Assembly (NCBI RefSeq): GCF_020179475.1
Contig: NZ_JAILXZ010000001.1
Coordinates: 434,001-498,000 of the forward strand
Length of the DNA stretch: 64,000 nt
Direction: 5' to 3'
Source of the DNA: Novosphingobium huizhouense
GTDB lineage: Bacteria > Pseudomonadota > Alphaproteobacteria > Sphingomonadales > Sphingomonadaceae
Positions 44,577-53,465 of the stretch are shown here, piece after piece. Position 1 is the stretch's first letter, and every line of letters starts with the position of its first letter. The notes under the pieces were generated by a model. That model saw only the letters and a list, made by a program, of their open reading frames with translations, ran no database searches and was not told the DNA's origin. The position numbers and the translations under genes are program-made.

Positions 44577-46246
44577 TGACCAGCCGGACCGACACGAACC
44601 AGCGCCGCCCGGCTGCGAAAGGCAAGATCATGAAGGCCCGTACCCTCTCCCTCCTGCTCGGCGCGACGCTTGCCGCCGGCCTCGTGGCAGGTCCTGCGAT
44701 GGACGCCGCCCGCGCCCAGAGCGTGACCGCCCCCGCCCGTTCGATCGCGCTCTCGATCGGTCGCGGCGAGCTGGTGACGCTGCCCGGCAAGATGTCGGAC
44801 GTGTTCGTCGCCAACGACTCGATCGCCGACGTCCAGGTCAAGGCCTCGAACCAGCTCTACGTGTTCGGCAAGGCGGGCGGCGAGACCACGGTCTACGCCA
44901 GCAACGCCGCCGGCGCGGTGATCTGGTCCGCCAACGTCCGGGTCGGCACCAACCTCGACAGCATTGACCAGATGCTCCACCTCGCCATGCCCGAGGCGCG
45001 CATCGCCACCTCGACGATGAACAACACCGTGCTGCTGACCGGCACGGTCGGCGCGCCCGAGGACGCGGCCGAGGCCGAACGGCTGGTCAAGGCCTTCGTC
45101 GGCGACAAGACCACGGTGATCAGCCGGCTCAAGATGGCGACCCCACTGCAGGTCAGCCTGCACGTCAAGTTCGCCGAAGTGAGCCGCACGCTGGTGCGCA
45201 ACCTCGGCATGAACTGGACCAGCATCGACGGATCGAGCGGCTTCCGCTTCGGCATCGGCCAGGGCCGTACCGGATGGGCGCCGAATGTGACCACGGACCC
45301 GAACCTGCCGCTCGGCATCGGCAGCTCGGTCACCGGCTACACCTACGACCCGACCGCGGTGACCGACAAGAACCCGCTCGGCCTCGTGCCCAAGCCCGGC
45401 ACCACGGTCACCCCGCTGACCGGCGCGACGACGCTGGCGGGCCAGGGCAAGCTGTTCGGCCTCAACCTGCTCGGCGCGCTCGATGCGGGCGAGACCATCG
45501 GCCTCGTCACCACCCTGTCCGAGCCCAACCTCACCGCGCTCTCGGGCGAGACGGCGGACTTCCTCGCCGGCGGCGAATACCCGATCCCGATCAGCCAGGG
45601 CCTCGGCGCGACCTCGGTCGAATACAAGAAGTACGGCGTCAGCCTGTCCTACACCCCGACCGTGCTCGCCGACGGGCGCATCTCGCTGCGGGTCCGCCCC
45701 GAAGTGTCCGAACTGTCGTCGGACGGCGCGGTTTCGCTCAACGGCTACTCGATCCCGGCGCTTACCATCCGCCGCGCCGAGACCACGATCGAGCTGGGCT
45801 CGGGCCAGAGCTTCATGATCGCCGGGCTGATGCGCAACGGCAACCAGAACAGCATCACCAAGCTGCCGGGTGCGGGCGACCTGCCGATCCTGGGCTCGCT
45901 GTTCCGCTCGACCGCGTTCAAGAAGGGCGAGACGGAACTGGTGATCGTGGTGACGCCGTACCTGGTCAACCCGGTCGACGCCAACACGATCAAGCTGCCG
46001 ACCGACGGCTTCCGCGCCGCCGACGCGGTCAGCCAGTTGCTCGGCAACGTCGAGAACAGCGGCGTGACCGGCGGCGATCGTCCCAAGCCGACCGAAAAGC
46101 AGGGCTCGGTGCAGCCGACCCCCAAGGTCGGCGCGCTCGATCGCCCCGCCGTGATCGCCCCGGGCGACGACCGCCAGACCGCCGCCGCACCGCGCGCCAA
46201 GGACAAGAAGTCCGCGGCCGCCGCGCCGGGCTTCAACCTGAAGTGA
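44576..46246 (+). CDS. cpaC: Tad secretin CpaC/RcpA
   Basis: A 556-residue outer-membrane secretin. A signal sequence (TLSLLLGATLAAGLVAG) precedes the pilus N-terminal domain (IALSIGRGELVTLPGKMSDVFVAND), a BON-like part, then the secretin core VSLHVKFAEVSRTL and TLSEPNLTALSGETADFLAGGEYPIP, ending LVIVVTPYLVNPV. It forms the outer-membrane channel for the Flp pilus. ATG 44576 is chosen because GGGGAG lies 6 bases upstream; an internal ATG at 44630 would give a shorter n-region. 14 bp to cpaD. Confidence 0.93.
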   Translation: MTSRTDTNQRRPAAKGKIMKARTLSLLLGATLAAGLVAGPAMDAARAQSVTAPARSIALSIGRGELVTLPGKMSDVFVANDSIADVQVKASNQLYVFGKAGGETTVYASNAAGAVIWSANVRVGTNLDSIDQMLHLAMPEARIATSTMNNTVLLTGTVGAPEDAAEAERLVKAFVGDKTTVISRLKMATPLQVSLHVKFAEVSRTLVRNLGMNWTSIDGSSGFRFGIGQGRTGWAPNVTTDPNLPLGIGSSVTGYTYDPTAVTDKNPLGLVPKPGTTVTPLTGATTLAGQGKLFGLNLLGALDAGETIGLVTTLSEPNLTALSGETADFLAGGEYPIPISQGLGATSVEYKKYGVSLSYTPTVLADGRISLRVRPEVSELSSDGAVSLNGYSIPALTIRRAETTIELGSGQSFMIAGLMRNGNQNSITKLPGAGDLPILGSLFRSTAFKKGETELVIVVTPYLVNPVDANTIKLPTDGFRAADAVSQLLGNVENSGVTGGDRPKPTEKQGSVQPTPKVGALDRPAVIAPGDDRQTAAAPRAKDKKSAAAAPGFNLK

Positions 46247-46260
46247 GAAGGACCACACCG

Positions 46261-46926
46261 ATGTCCGCCATCAAGCCTTCCCTCTCGCCGCTGCGCACGG
46301 GCGCGCTGGCCGCGTCGCTGGCGCTGGCGCTCGCCGGTTGCGCCGGCATGCCGAACAACATGGCGCTCGACAGCATCCACCAGCCGGTGGTCCAGCGCGA
46401 CAGCTACACCATCGACCTCGCCAGCGACGCGGGTTCGGGCCTCTCGGTCGCCGAACAGCGCCGCCTCGCCGGCTGGTTCGAGACGATGAACCTCGCCTAT
46501 GGCGACAAGGTGGCGATCGACGATCCCGCCGAATCGCCCGACGTGCGCAGCGCGATCGAGGCCGTCGCCGGACGCTTCGGTCTGGCGCTCGCGCCGACCG
46601 CGCCGGTCACGCAGGGCGAAGTCTACCCCGGCACGGTCCGGGTGGTCGTCACCCGCACCGTGGCGTCGGTGCCCGGCTGCCCCGACTGGTCGGCCAAGTC
46701 CGATGCCAACCTGCGCAACGCCACCTCGAAGAACTACGGCTGCGCGATCAACAGCAACCTCGCGGCGATGGTCGCGAACAAGGAAGACCTCGTCCACGGC
46801 GCCCAGACGCGCGGCGAGACGGTGGTCATGAGCTCGAGCAAGGCGATCGAAACCTATCGCGCGATGGAACCCACCGGAAAGGGCGGGCTCAAGGAAACGT
46901 CGAGCAAGTCTGGCGGGGGTAACTGA
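46261..46926 (+). CDS. cpaD: Tad pilus lipoprotein CpaD
   Basis: A 221-residue protein with a lipoprotein signal (TGALAASLALALAGCAG) and the CpaD body (RDSYTIDLASDAGSGLSVAEQRRLAGWFETMNLAYGD). The conserved Cys pair region GCPDWSAKSDANLRNATSKNYGCAINSNLAAMVANKEDLV follows. CpaD is thought to act as a pilotin or partner of the CpaC secretin. It lies 3 bp before cpaE. Confidence 0.9.
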   Translation: MSAIKPSLSPLRTGALAASLALALAGCAGMPNNMALDSIHQPVVQRDSYTIDLASDAGSGLSVAEQRRLAGWFETMNLAYGDKVAIDDPAESPDVRSAIEAVAGRFGLALAPTAPVTQGEVYPGTVRVVVTRTVASVPGCPDWSAKSDANLRNATSKNYGCAINSNLAAMVANKEDLVHGAQTRGETVVMSSSKAIETYRAMEPTGKGGLKETSSKSGGGN

Positions 46927-46929
46927 TCG

Positions 46930-48201
46930 ATGAGCACCACCTGGAAGAACGGCAACCGCGACACCTTTGCCGCGTTCATGTGCGACGACGCGGCGCTCGA
47001 CGTGCTGCGCCCGGTCGCGGTCGACATGGGCTGGCAGCCCGAGAAGTGCGCCAAGGGCGGCCTGCGCAACGCGGTGCAGTCGCTGTCGATCACCGCCAGC
47101 CCGGCGATCCTGATGGTCGACCTGTCGGAAAGCGGCGACCCGCTCAACGACATCAACGCGCTCGCCGAGGTCTGCGAGCCGGGCACCGTGGTGATCGCGG
47201 TCGGCCAGGTCAACGACGTGCGCCTCTATCGCGATCTCATCGCCTCGGGCATCCAGGACTACCTGCTCAAGCCGCTCTCGCCCGGCCAGGTGCGCGATGC
47301 GCTGGTCCAGGCCCAGGCGATCTTCGCAGCGCCCAAGAGCCACGACGCGGCCGCCGCCAAGCGGCACATCTCGACCGCGATCGTCGGCACCCGCGGCGGC
47401 GTCGGCGCCACGACCCTGGCAACGTCGATCGCCTGGCTGTTCAGCGCCGACCACAAGCTGCCGACCGCGCTGCTCGATCTCGACGTCCACTTCGGCACCG
47501 GTGCGCTGACGCTCGATCTCGAGCCCGGCCGCGGCCTGACCGACGCGATCGACAATCCGAGCCGCATCGACGGGCTGTTCATCGAGCGGGCGATGATCCG
47601 CGCCAACGACAACCTCGCGATTCTTTCGGCCGAAGCGCCGATCAGCGCCCCGCTGATGACCGACGGCAGCGCCTTCGTCCAGCTCGAGGAGGAATTCCGC
47701 CACGCCTTCGAGATGACCGTGATCGACCTGCCGCGGAACATGCTGATCAACTTCCCGCACCTGCTGGCAGACGTGAACGTGGTCGTCGTCGCGACCGAGC
47801 TCACCCTTGCCGGCGCGCGCGATGCGATCCGCGTGCTGTCGTGGCTCAAGACCAACGCCGCCCATGCGCAGACGGTGGTCGTGGCGAACAAGGTGCACGC
47901 CGGCGTCGGCGAGATCAGCAAGGCCGATTTCGAAGCCTCGATCGAGCGCAAGATCAACATCACCGTGCCCTACGACATCAAGGCCGCGGCCAACGCCGCC
48001 AAGCTCGGCCAGACCTTCGTCGCCGCCAACCGCGGGACAAAGGCGGGCGCCGCGATCCGCGAGCTGGGCGACGCGATCGTGGGCCTGCAGGACGAAAAGG
48101 GCGATGTCGAGAAGGCGGCCGGAAAGGCGGGCGGCGGCTCGCTGCTCGGCAAGATCGACTTCAAGAAGATGCTCGGCTCCAGGGCCAAGACCCCGGCGTG
48201 A
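46930..48201 (+). CDS. cpaE: Pilus assembly localisation ATPase-like protein CpaE/TadZ
   Basis: A 423-residue protein. It has a receiver-like N-terminal domain (residues ~15-125, with ILMVDLSESGDP and IQDYLLKPLSPGQV) and a MinD/ParA-fold C-terminal domain. The deviant Walker A reads GTRGGVGATTLA: the first Lys of KGGxGK is Arg and the second is Ala, as in many CpaE/TadZ proteins, so ATPase activity is doubtful. It positions the Tad machine at the pole. It is normally followed by cpaF, but here a 65-bp gap leads straight to tadB. Confidence 0.92.
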   Translation: MSTTWKNGNRDTFAAFMCDDAALDVLRPVAVDMGWQPEKCAKGGLRNAVQSLSITASPAILMVDLSESGDPLNDINALAEVCEPGTVVIAVGQVNDVRLYRDLIASGIQDYLLKPLSPGQVRDALVQAQAIFAAPKSHDAAAAKRHISTAIVGTRGGVGATTLATSIAWLFSADHKLPTALLDLDVHFGTGALTLDLEPGRGLTDAIDNPSRIDGLFIERAMIRANDNLAILSAEAPISAPLMTDGSAFVQLEEEFRHAFEMTVIDLPRNMLINFPHLLADVNVVVVATELTLAGARDAIRVLSWLKTNAAHAQTVVVANKVHAGVGEISKADFEASIERKINITVPYDIKAAANAAKLGQTFVAANRGTKAGAAIRELGDAIVGLQDEKGDVEKAAGKAGGGSLLGKIDFKKMLGSRAKTPA

Positions 48202-48266
48202 CCCAGGGCTGAAATGGCAACGGCAGGCCCGGTCGGCGGTCAGGCTCGAATAGGCGGACACACGCG

Positions 48267-49238
48267 ATGAACATCGTCCAGCTGCTGATCATGTCGATCG
48301 GCATCATGATGGTCCTGGTGCTCGGCTATGCCGCGTTCAGCGGCCCGTCCGCGAGCAAGGAAAGCGCGCGCCGGCTGCAGGCGGTGCGCTTCCGCCACTC
48401 CGACAACGCGATCGACAAGGTCGAGGCGCAGTACCGCAAGGCCGTCGCCGCGCGCAAGCCGAAGGCCTACCGCCGCGCCGGCAGCAATTCGCGGCTCGAG
48501 GCGCTCGAGATGCGGTTGCACAAGACCGGCCACGGCTGGACGCTCAGCCAGTACCTGTACTTCTCGGGCGGGCTCGGGCTCGTCGTCATGCTGCTCGTCT
48601 TCCTCAAGACTTCCGCGCCGCTGCTCGCGCTCGGCGCCGGGGTGGTGATCGGCGCGGGTCTGCCGCACATGGTGGTCGGGCAGGCGATCAACCGCCGCGT
48701 GAACAACTTCGTCACGCGCTTTCCCGACGCGCTCGAACTGCTCGTCCGCGGCCTGCGCTCGGGCCTGCCGATCAGCGAGACGCTGTCGCTGGTCGCGGTC
48801 GAAGTGCCGGGTCCGGTGGGCGAGGAGTTCAAGCTGGTGACCGACCGCATCCGCGTCGGGCGGACGATGGAACAGGCGCTGCAGGAGACCGCCGACCGCC
48901 TCGACATGGCCGAATTCAGCTTCTTCTGCATCACGCTCGCGATCCAGCGCGAGACCGGCGGCAACCTTGCCGAAACGCTCGCCAACCTCGCCGACGTGCT
49001 GCGCAAGCGGGCGCAGATGAAGCTCAAGATCCGCGCGATGAGCTCGGAATCGAAGGCGTCGGCCTACATCGTCGGCGCGCTGCCGTTCATCGTGTTCGCG
49101 CTGATCTACTGGATCAACCCGACCTACATGACGAAGTTCTGGGTGGACCAGCGCCTGATCGTCACGGGCATCGGCGGGTTCATCTGGCTGGGCCTCGGCG
49201 CGTTCATCATGGCCAAGATGGTCAACTTCGAAATCTGA
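48267..49238 (+). CDS. tadB: Tad inner-membrane platform protein TadB
   Basis: A 323-residue protein with TM segments at the N-terminus (QLLIMSIGIMMVLVLGYAAF), the middle (~90-135) and the C-terminus, and a T2SSF domain (RFPDALELLVRGLRSGLPISETLSLVAVEVPGPVGEEF). It forms the inner-membrane platform with TadC, to which the CpaF ATPase docks. It lies 65 bp after cpaE and 20 bp before tadC. Confidence 0.92.
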   Translation: MNIVQLLIMSIGIMMVLVLGYAAFSGPSASKESARRLQAVRFRHSDNAIDKVEAQYRKAVAARKPKAYRRAGSNSRLEALEMRLHKTGHGWTLSQYLYFSGGLGLVVMLLVFLKTSAPLLALGAGVVIGAGLPHMVVGQAINRRVNNFVTRFPDALELLVRGLRSGLPISETLSLVAVEVPGPVGEEFKLVTDRIRVGRTMEQALQETADRLDMAEFSFFCITLAIQRETGGNLAETLANLADVLRKRAQMKLKIRAMSSESKASAYIVGALPFIVFALIYWINPTYMTKFWVDQRLIVTGIGGFIWLGLGAFIMAKMVNFEI

Positions 49239-49258
49239 CGGGAAAGACGGCTAGACTC

Positions 49259-50275
49259 ATGCTCAGCACACCGCCAGGCCCCACTCTCCTCGGCTTCAAC
49301 GTCATCGCGGTCGGCTCGATCCTTGCCGGGATCGCCGCCGCGGCGGTCATGCTCGCGATCTACGCGGCGATCACCGTGCGCGATCCGATGGCCAAGCGGG
49401 TCAAGGCGCTCAACGAACGCCGCGAACAGCTCAAGGCGGGCATCGTCACCGCCAACGCCCGCAAGCGCGCCAGCATCGTCCGCCGCAACCAGACGACCGA
49501 TTCGATCCGCAGCTTCCTCGAATCGCTCAAGGTGCTGCAGGACAGCCAGGTCAAGACCGTGCAGCAAAAGCTGGCGCAGGCCGGCATCCGCAAGAAGGAG
49601 TGGGCGGTCGCGGTCATTCTCGGCCGCATGATCGGCCCGATCGTGCTCGGCGGCCTCGCGCTCGTGTTCGTCTACCTGCTCAACTACTTCCCCGAATGGG
49701 GCTCGTTCAAGCGCTTCGCCGCCTTCGCGGTGATGGTCATCGGCGGGTACAAGGGCCCCGACCTGTTCGTCAGCAACCTCGTCTCGAAGCGGACCACGCT
49801 GATCCGCAAGGGCCTGCCCGATGCGCTCGACCTGCTGGTGATCTGCGCCGAGGCCGGCCTCACCGTGGACGCCGCGTTCAACCGCGTCGCGCGCGAACTC
49901 GGCCGCGCCTATCCCGAGCTGGGCGACGAATTCGCGCTGACCGCGATCGAACTGTCGTTCCTGACCGAGCGGCGGCAGGCGTTCGAAAACCTCGCCTATC
50001 GCGTCAATCTCGAATCGGTGAAGGGCGTCGTCACGACGATGATCCAGACCGAGCGCTACGGTACGCCGCTCGCATCGGCGCTGCGCGTGCTCTCGGCCGA
50101 GTTCCGCAACGAGCGGATGATGCGCGCGGAGGAAAAGGCCGCGCGCCTTCCCGCGATCATGACCATCCCGCTGATCCTGTTCATCCTGCCGACGCTGTTC
50201 ATCGTGATTCTCGGGCCGGCGTCGTGCTCGATCGCCGACAGCCTGAGCGGCGGCGGCGGCTTCGGCCCGAAGTGA
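49259..50275 (+). CDS. tadC: Tad inner-membrane platform protein TadC
   Basis: A 338-residue T2SSF-domain protein (KGLPDALDLLVICAEAGLTVDAAFNRVARELG) with TM segments near residues 15-40, 115-165 and the C-terminal 295-320. It pairs with TadB. It ends the pilus cluster in this window: no Flp pilin, cpaF/tadA or TadE/F/G minor-pilin genes are seen within the window. The next gene is on the other strand. Confidence 0.92.
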   Translation: MLSTPPGPTLLGFNVIAVGSILAGIAAAAVMLAIYAAITVRDPMAKRVKALNERREQLKAGIVTANARKRASIVRRNQTTDSIRSFLESLKVLQDSQVKTVQQKLAQAGIRKKEWAVAVILGRMIGPIVLGGLALVFVYLLNYFPEWGSFKRFAAFAVMVIGGYKGPDLFVSNLVSKRTTLIRKGLPDALDLLVICAEAGLTVDAAFNRVARELGRAYPELGDEFALTAIELSFLTERRQAFENLAYRVNLESVKGVVTTMIQTERYGTPLASALRVLSAEFRNERMMRAEEKAARLPAIMTIPLILFILPTLFIVILGPASCSIADSLSGGGGFGPK

Positions 50276-50366
50276 CGGCCCGGGAGTAATGGCCCAGGAG
50301 TGACGGCGGAGCATTGACCGCCGGCGGTCGCGCCCGGCTTGCCCTTCGGCAAGCGCCGGGCGCGCC

Positions 50367-51374
50367 TCAGCCTGCGACCACGGTCTGCTCGATCGCCCCG
50401 AACGGGCTGCGCCCTGCCGCGTCGCGCGCCTCGATCCGCACTACCGCGCCGTGGCGCAGGAACGGGGTGCGCGCCTCGCCGTGGAGGATCTGCTCGACCA
50501 TGCGCTGCTCGGCAATGCAGGCATAGCCGCGGCCGCCCTCGGCGACCGGACGCCCGGGCGAGCCGTCGGCATCGCGGTTCGACACGGTGCCCGAGCCGAT
50601 GATCGACCCCGCCCCGATCCGCCGCGTCCTGGCAAGGTGCGCGATCAGCACGCCGAAGTCGAACGTGCACTCCTCGTCCGCATGGAGGCGGCCGAACGGC
50701 TTGCCGTCGAGGTCGACGCTCAGCGAAAGCGCGAGCTTGCCCTGGTCGAACGCGCCGCCGAGCGCGGCGGGGGTCACGAACACCGGCGAGAAATGGCTGG
50801 CGGGCTTCGATTGCACGAAGCCGAACCCCTTGCCCAGTTCGCCTGGGATCAGGTTGCGCAGCGAAACGTCGTTGACCAGGCCCACGAGGCGGATCGCCGC
50901 GAGCGCTTCCTCGCGCGTCGCGCCGCGTTCGACATCGCCGGTGACGACCACCACCTCGGCCTCAAAGTCGCCGCCCCAGGCCTCGTCGGGCAGCACCAGC
51001 GGCTCGCGCGCGCCGCGCAGGTCGTCGCTGCCGCCCTGATACATCAGCGGGTCGGTCCAGAAGCTTTCGGGTAGCTCCGCGCCTCGCGCCTTGCGCACCA
51101 GTTCGACGTGGTTGACGTAGGCGCTGCCGTCTGCCCACTGGTAGGCGCGCGGCAGCGGCGCGGCCGCTTCGCGTTCATGGAAGCGCTTGCGCGGAATGGC
51201 GCCGTGCTCGAGCTCGATGGCGAGCGCCTCGAGCTGCGGGGCATGGCGGTCCCAGGCGTCGAGCAGACCCTGCATCGTCGGCACGATGTGGTCGGCATCG
51301 GCGTACCAGGCGAGGTCGTTCGAGACGACGATCAGGCGACCGTCGCGTCCTTGGGGCAGGGAGGCGAGCTTCAT
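50367..51374 (-). CDS. Fumarylacetoacetate hydrolase family protein
   Basis: A 335-residue FAH-superfamily enzyme. The metal-binding acidic residues appear in GGDFEAEVVVVTGDV and further conserved segments are LVNDVSLRNLIP, GFGFVQSKPASHFSPVFVTP and GSGTVSNRD. Members cleave C-C bonds in aromatic breakdown, notably fumarylacetoacetate in the homogentisate route. The full-length core without the N-terminal SH3-like domain of eukaryotic FAH is typical of bacterial forms. It is translationally coupled to the upstream MarR gene (ATGA overlap). Confidence 0.85.
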   Translation of the reverse strand: MKLASLPQGRDGRLIVVSNDLAWYADADHIVPTMQGLLDAWDRHAPQLEALAIELEHGAIPRKRFHEREAAAPLPRAYQWADGSAYVNHVELVRKARGAELPESFWTDPLMYQGGSDDLRGAREPLVLPDEAWGGDFEAEVVVVTGDVERGATREEALAAIRLVGLVNDVSLRNLIPGELGKGFGFVQSKPASHFSPVFVTPAALGGAFDQGKLALSLSVDLDGKPFGRLHADEECTFDFGVLIAHLARTRRIGAGSIIGSGTVSNRDADGSPGRPVAEGGRGYACIAEQRMVEQILHGEARTPFLRHGAVVRIEARDAAGRSPFGAIEQTVVAG

Positions 51375-51829
51375 CGGGAATCTCCTTCGAGCGCCTGGAC
51401 CGACGACAGCAGCTTGTCGAGCAGCACCCGCAGCTTCTCGATCTCGCGCGCCGACAGCGCCGCGAAGATCCGCTCGTAGATGTCGAGCGCCTGGGGCCAG
51501 ATCTTGCCGTGCATCGCGCGGCCTTCCCCGGTCAGTTCGAGATGGTGCGAACGGCCGTCCGCGGCATTGGGGCTGCGGCGCAGCAGGCCGCGCTCCTCGA
51601 GGATCTTGCAGGCGCGGTTGACCGCAACCTTGTCCATCAGGGTAAGCCGCACGAGGTCGCGCTGGGTCAGCTGGCCAGCATCGCCCAGCACGGCCATGAT
51701 CCGCCATTCCGGGATCTTGAGGCCGAACTCGTTGCGATATTCCCCGGCGATCAGTCCGCTGACCGCGTTGGAGGTGATCGCCATTCGATAGGGCACGAAG
51801 TCGGCAAGTCGCGTCGGTGATCCGGGCAT
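51371..51829 (-). CDS. MarR family transcriptional regulator
   Basis: A 152-residue winged-helix regulator. GLKIPEWRIMAVLGDAGQLTQRDLVRLTLMDKVAVNRACKILEERGLLRR is the DNA-binding core and RSHHLELTGEGRAMH the wing. It shares an operon with the FAH-family hydrolase, so it is probably its aromatic-responsive repressor (inference). The promoter region at 51830-51939 contains TCAATTGGTATCCACTGA, a partly symmetric candidate operator just upstream of the start. Confidence 0.88.
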   Translation of the reverse strand: MPGSPTRLADFVPYRMAITSNAVSGLIAGEYRNEFGLKIPEWRIMAVLGDAGQLTQRDLVRLTLMDKVAVNRACKILEERGLLRRSPNAADGRSHHLELTGEGRAMHGKIWPQALDIYERIFAALSAREIEKLRVLLDKLLSSVQALEGDSR

Positions 51830-51939
51830 GTCAATTGGTATCCACTGAAACTAGCAGGGGAGCAAGTGAAAGAATGTGACAGCGACCGTTCCACCAGCCA
51901 GTAGATAATGCTCCGCACCGGGGCAAAGTGAAATTTTGT

Positions 51940-52821
51940 TTAAGGCGATAAGCGCTTGGCTATTGCGTCGAGCTGCGCGAGGCGTTGCGGGCAACGCCGG
52001 TCGGGGGCGGTCATGATCGCGCCGTCGAGCGCGCGGTCGATCGGGCTGGGCGTGCGTCCGGGCGGCAGCAGCGTGGCCAGCTGCTGCACGGCGCGGCGGG
52101 CGACGGCCACGTTGGCGTGCATCACCGCCATGACCTGCTCGACCTCGACATGGTCGCCCTCGCGCCAGCTGTCGTAGTCGGTGACCATGCCGAGCAGCGC
52201 GTAGGGCAGCTCGGCCTCGCGCGCGAGGCGGGCCTCGGGCATCGCGGTCATTCCGATCACGTCGGCGCCCCAGCCCCGGTACATGCGGCTTTCGGCCCGG
52301 GTCGAGAATTGCGGCCCCTGCATGGCGAGGTAGCAGCCGCCGCGATGGACCTGCGCTCCCGCCGCCTCGGCCGCGGCCGCGGCGAGCGCCGACAGGCGCG
52401 GGCAGACCGGATCGGCCAGCGACACGTGCGCGACGAGGCCTTCGCCGAAGAAGCTCGCATCGCGCCCGGTGGTGCGGTCGATGAACTGGTCGACCGCGAC
52501 GAAGCTGCCGGGCGCGAAGTCCTCGCGCAGCGACCCGATCGCCGAGATCGCCACGAGGTCGGTCACCCCGCAGCGCTTGAGCACGTCGATGTTGGCGCGG
52601 TAGTTGATCGCCTCGGGCGGGATGCGGTGCCCGGCGCCGTGGCGGGGCAGGAAGGCGAAGGGCACGCCGGCGATCGTGCCGAGCGTCACCGGCCCCGAAG
52701 GCGCGCCGAACGGCGAGCCGACCTCGATCACCTGCGCATCCTCGAGCGTCGAAAGGTCGTAGACCCCCGACCCGCCGATCACCCCGATGCGCCAGCCGCG
52801 CTCAGCCTGCGCGGTCGGCAA
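51940..52821 (-). CDS. mtnP: S-methyl-5'-thioadenosine phosphorylase
   Basis: A 293-residue purine-nucleoside-phosphorylase-type enzyme. It has IGVIGGSGVYDLSTLED at the N-terminus, LPRHGAGHRIPPEAINYRANI and GGCYLAMQGPQFSTRAESRMYRGWGADVIGMTAMPEARLA. It phosphorolyses methylthioadenosine to adenine and methylthioribose-1-phosphate. The only good start is the TTG at 52821-52819, which lies 20 bases inside the 3' end of the TetR gene; translation is probably coupled to it. Joining methylthioadenosine salvage to a beta-oxidation regulator is unexpected. Confidence 0.9.
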   Translation of the reverse strand: MPTAQAERGWRIGVIGGSGVYDLSTLEDAQVIEVGSPFGAPSGPVTLGTIAGVPFAFLPRHGAGHRIPPEAINYRANIDVLKRCGVTDLVAISAIGSLREDFAPGSFVAVDQFIDRTTGRDASFFGEGLVAHVSLADPVCPRLSALAAAAAEAAGAQVHRGGCYLAMQGPQFSTRAESRMYRGWGADVIGMTAMPEARLAREAELPYALLGMVTDYDSWREGDHVEVEQVMAVMHANVAVARRAVQQLATLLPPGRTPSPIDRALDGAIMTAPDRRCPQRLAQLDAIAKRLSP

Positions 52822-53449
52822 GGATACCGGCCATGATGAAATCGACCGTATGCTCGCGATAGCGGTCGCGCAGGTTCTCGGTCAGCGTGTCGGTGCCATA
52901 GCAATGGCGCAGCACCAGCCGCGCCGAGAAGAACCTGTCCGCCGCGCCGGTGACCGTGAAGTAGAACAGCTGCGGGTCGATCGGGCGGAACACGCCCTTC
53001 TTGACCCCGGCGCCGATGAACTTGTCGTACGCCTTGCCCAGCGGCGTGAGATACTTGTCGGCGATCCGCTGCGCCTCGGATTCGTCGCTGTCGCGCACCA
53101 GCCGCATCAGCAGGCGATTGAGGTAGGGATAGGCGTAGTAGGTGTCGATGCAGGCGGCGATGTGCCGCCGCAGCTTCACCTCCGGATCCATCTGGTCCTT
53201 GGCGACCAGCGCGTCGACCGACTTGACGATGGTCGACATGTCGCGATCGAGCAGCGCCTTGAGCAGCCCGGCCTTGTTGCCGAAGTAGTACTTCACCAGG
53301 GCCGAGTTCAGCCCCGAGCGAAGCGACAGCTCCGACAGCGAAATGTCGACCTGGTCGCCTTCGCGCATGATCGCCGACGCGGTGTCGAGCAGCAGCTCGC
53401 GCGCCCCCTGCTGCTCCACGACCTCGTTGCTTTGCCCTGTTGCGCCCAT
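52802..53449 (-). CDS. TetR family transcriptional regulator
   Basis: A 215-residue TetR protein. The helix-turn-helix ISLSELSLRSGLNSALVKYYFGNKAGLLKALLDRD is at about residues 35-70. The C-terminal ligand domain has PYLNRLLMRLVRDSDESEAQRIADKYLTPL, a RutR/PsrA-like pattern. It lies 16 bp downstream of a crotonase gene in the beta-oxidation cluster and is the obvious candidate for binding the palindrome at 56421-56440 (inference). The start is ATG 53449. Its 3' end overlaps mtnP. Confidence 0.88.
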   Translation of the reverse strand: MGATGQSNEVVEQQGARELLLDTASAIMREGDQVDISLSELSLRSGLNSALVKYYFGNKAGLLKALLDRDMSTIVKSVDALVAKDQMDPEVKLRRHIAACIDTYYAYPYLNRLLMRLVRDSDESEAQRIADKYLTPLGKAYDKFIGAGVKKGVFRPIDPQLFYFTVTGAADRFFSARLVLRHCYGTDTLTENLRDRYREHTVDFIMAGILADRAG

Positions 53450-53465
53450 TCCTACCTGTTCTCGC

